Assembly: GCF_017357245.1 (NCBI RefSeq)
Contig: NZ_CP071612.1
Span: forward strand, 1,491,001 to 1,555,000
DNA from: Rhizobium bangladeshense
GTDB taxonomy: Bacteria > Pseudomonadota > Alphaproteobacteria > Rhizobiales > Rhizobiaceae
Direction of reading: 5' to 3'
Length of the DNA: 64,000 nucleotides
This document shows, one piece after another, positions 63,125 to 64,000 of this stretch (the first letter of the stretch is position 1; the number at the start of each line of letters is the position of its first letter). Made by a program: the position numbers and the translations under genes. The notes under the pieces are model-generated. The model did no database searches, was not told the origin of the DNA, and saw only the letters and a list, made by a program, of their open reading frames with translations.

Positions 63125-63640
63125 ATGAACACGAAAATCAAGCCGCAGGCGGTATCGAACTTCCGTGACCAGCAGGATCAGGGCATCCGTGATCTTTACA
63201 TGGAATCCCTTCATCTTGTCGAACGTCTTCATCGCCGTCTTCTCGACGTCATCAAGGACGAGTTCGACCGTCAGGGCCGCAGCGACGTCAACGCCATTCA
63301 GGCGCTGCTCCTTTTCAACATCGGCAATTCCGAGCTGACAGCCGGCGAGCTGCGTTCCCGCGGCTACTATCTCGGCTCCAACGTTTCCTACAACGTCAAG
63401 AAGCTGGTCGATCTCGGCTTCATCAACCACCAGCGCTCCCGCATCGACCGCCGCTCGGTCCGCATCAGCCTGACCGAAACCGGCCAGGAGATCGCCGAAA
63501 CGGTCGCAAGGCTCTATGAACGCCACATCGCCTCAATCGACAAGGTCGGCGGCATCGGCACCGACGAGTTCACCCAGATGAACAAGCTGCTCCAGCGCCT
63601 GGATCGCTTCTGGAACGACTCGATCATGTATCGCCTCTAA
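63125..63640 (+). CDS. ldtR: LdtR-type MarR-family transcriptional regulator
   Basis: This 171-residue winged-helix protein has the recognition region LTAGELRSRGYYLGSNVSYNVKKLVDLGFINHQRS and the wing RIDRRSVRISLTETG. It closely matches what I recall of LdtR from Sinorhizobium and Liberibacter, which controls an L,D-transpeptidase and stress tolerance. ATG 63125 has GAGG upstream. A terminator follows, and a gene start appears at the right edge on the same strand. Confidence 0.85.
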   Translation: MNTKIKPQAVSNFRDQQDQGIRDLYMESLHLVERLHRRLLDVIKDEFDRQGRSDVNAIQALLLFNIGNSELTAGELRSRGYYLGSNVSYNVKKLVDLGFINHQRSRIDRRSVRISLTETGQEIAETVARLYERHIASIDKVGGIGTDEFTQMNKLLQRLDRFWNDSIMYRL

Positions 63641-63993
63641 GACCCTCGACCTCCTTTCAGGGTTGAAGAAAACCGGATGCGTTCCCTGCGCGTCCGGTTT
63701 TGCCGTTGCGCCCGTGGCATCTTTGCAACGCATGGCAGGCAAGCGTAAGAGCCGGTATTCAAGCCGTTTTTTAGCCGTTATTAACCGGCACGATTTACCC
63801 CGTCATATGGTTCGTTGCGTAATGAACTCGGCCATCGGCAGCTGTCTTCGGCCTGGCAACACGAATTGGCCATATTGGTGTGGCAGCGGAAGGTTGACAA
63901 CCGGCGCTTTCAATGGACCAGGAACGTTCAGGCTTTCGCATCGCAATCTTGTGATGCGGCGGGCAGAATTTTCCGATGTGCCGGGAGTAACGA
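63641..63993. other. 353-base intergenic region downstream of ldtR
   Basis: It holds the ldtR terminator, an imperfect dyad near AGCCGTTATTAACCGGC (about 63773-63789), and a perfect TTGACA (63894-63899) without a good -10. It ends with GGGAG (63983-63987) before an ATG. I see no gene inside it. Confidence 0.6.
63669..63701 (+). terminator. Intrinsic terminator after ldtR
   Basis: AAAACCGGATGCG (63669-63681) pairs with CGCGTCCGGTTTT (63689-63701) with one G-T pair around a 7-base loop. Confidence 0.85.
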
Positions 63994-64000
63994 ATGGATG
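63994..64000 (+). CDS. Start of a gene truncated by the window edge
   Basis: ATG at 63994 lies six bases after GGGAG. Only two codons are visible. The L,D-transpeptidase gene ldtP is its expected neighbour if synteny with other rhizobia holds, but the sequence cannot show that. Confidence 0.35.

Noticed and set aside
1..64000. Prophage, insertion sequence, CRISPR, tRNA or rRNA content
   Set aside because: No transposase, integrase, repeat-spacer array or cloverleaf was seen by eye; a tRNA or repeat scan would be needed to exclude small items.

Overview
The window is one contiguous piece of a high-GC alphaproteobacterial chromosome, almost certainly Rhizobium of the R. leguminosarum/R. etli group. 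The reasons are the protein sequences, the RopB-type outer membrane protein, the LdtR-type MarR regulator, the HdaA-ppk-ppx order, the uvrC-pgsA-moaD-moaE order, and rhizobial intergenic palindromic repeats between genes. It is a chromosomal core region. I see no prophage, integrase, transposase, CRISPR array, rRNA or tRNA. All protein functions are read from motifs and family resemblance by eye; no database search was run.

Layout. 1-5.3 kb (+): the end of fabG, then acpP, fabF, mltG, a YicC-family gene and gmk (fatty acid synthesis, murein processing, GMP kinase). 5.4-13.8 kb (-): an outer-membrane block transcribed PAP2 phosphatase, lptF, lptG, lptD, a SurA-like chaperone, pdxA, rsmA. 14-16 kb (+): pepA and holC. 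16-24.3 kb (-): a sugar 1-dehydrogenase, prolyl oligopeptidase, a small secreted protein, a lipoprotein polysaccharide deacetylase, an ABC-F ATPase, a degenerate GGDEF protein and a DinB protein. 24.5-25.7 kb (+): a GST-like protein and ndk. 25.8-27.8 kb: a CGNR zinc-finger regulator with an overlapping lipoprotein gene (-), divergent from an orphan LivH-type permease (+). 27.8-32.3 kb (-): SDR, uvrC, pgsA, moaD, moaE. 32.6-34.9 kb: ropB (+), a GST-like protein and rlmJ (-). 35-39 kb (+): a molybdopterin oxidoreductase overlapping a Nudix hydrolase, then an orphan phnM. 39.2-41 kb (-): purM-purN. 41.2-46.9 kb (+): AI-2E-family permease, hdaA, ppk, ppx. 47-52.4 kb (-): a phytase-like secreted esterase, a membrane-anchored class III cyclase, rnd, a Tat-exported multicopper oxidase. 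52.6-64 kb: aspS (+), a secreted protein of unknown role (-), parC and an SRPBCC protein (+), a DMT permease, the leucyl-transferase bpt, an RDD protein and hemB (-), a small membrane protein and ldtR (+), and a start codon at the right edge.

Most genes are housekeeping and sit in tight operons with ATGA or ATGATG stop/start overlaps (lptF/lptG, pdxA/rsmA, SDR/uvrC, pgsA/moaD, purM/purN, pepA/holC, MopB/Nudix, CGNR/lipoprotein). Two regulatory themes stand out. First, three separate transcription units for phosphorus metabolism (orphan phnM, ppk-ppx and the phytase-like gene) each carry a PHO-box-like direct repeat with 11-bp periodicity upstream, suggesting one dispersed PhoB-controlled group. 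Second, the CGNR regulator and the LivH-like permease are separated by a perfect 13-bp inverted repeat with a TATAAT in each arm; this compact three-gene module (permease, regulator, lipoprotein) is the best candidate here for an undescribed system.
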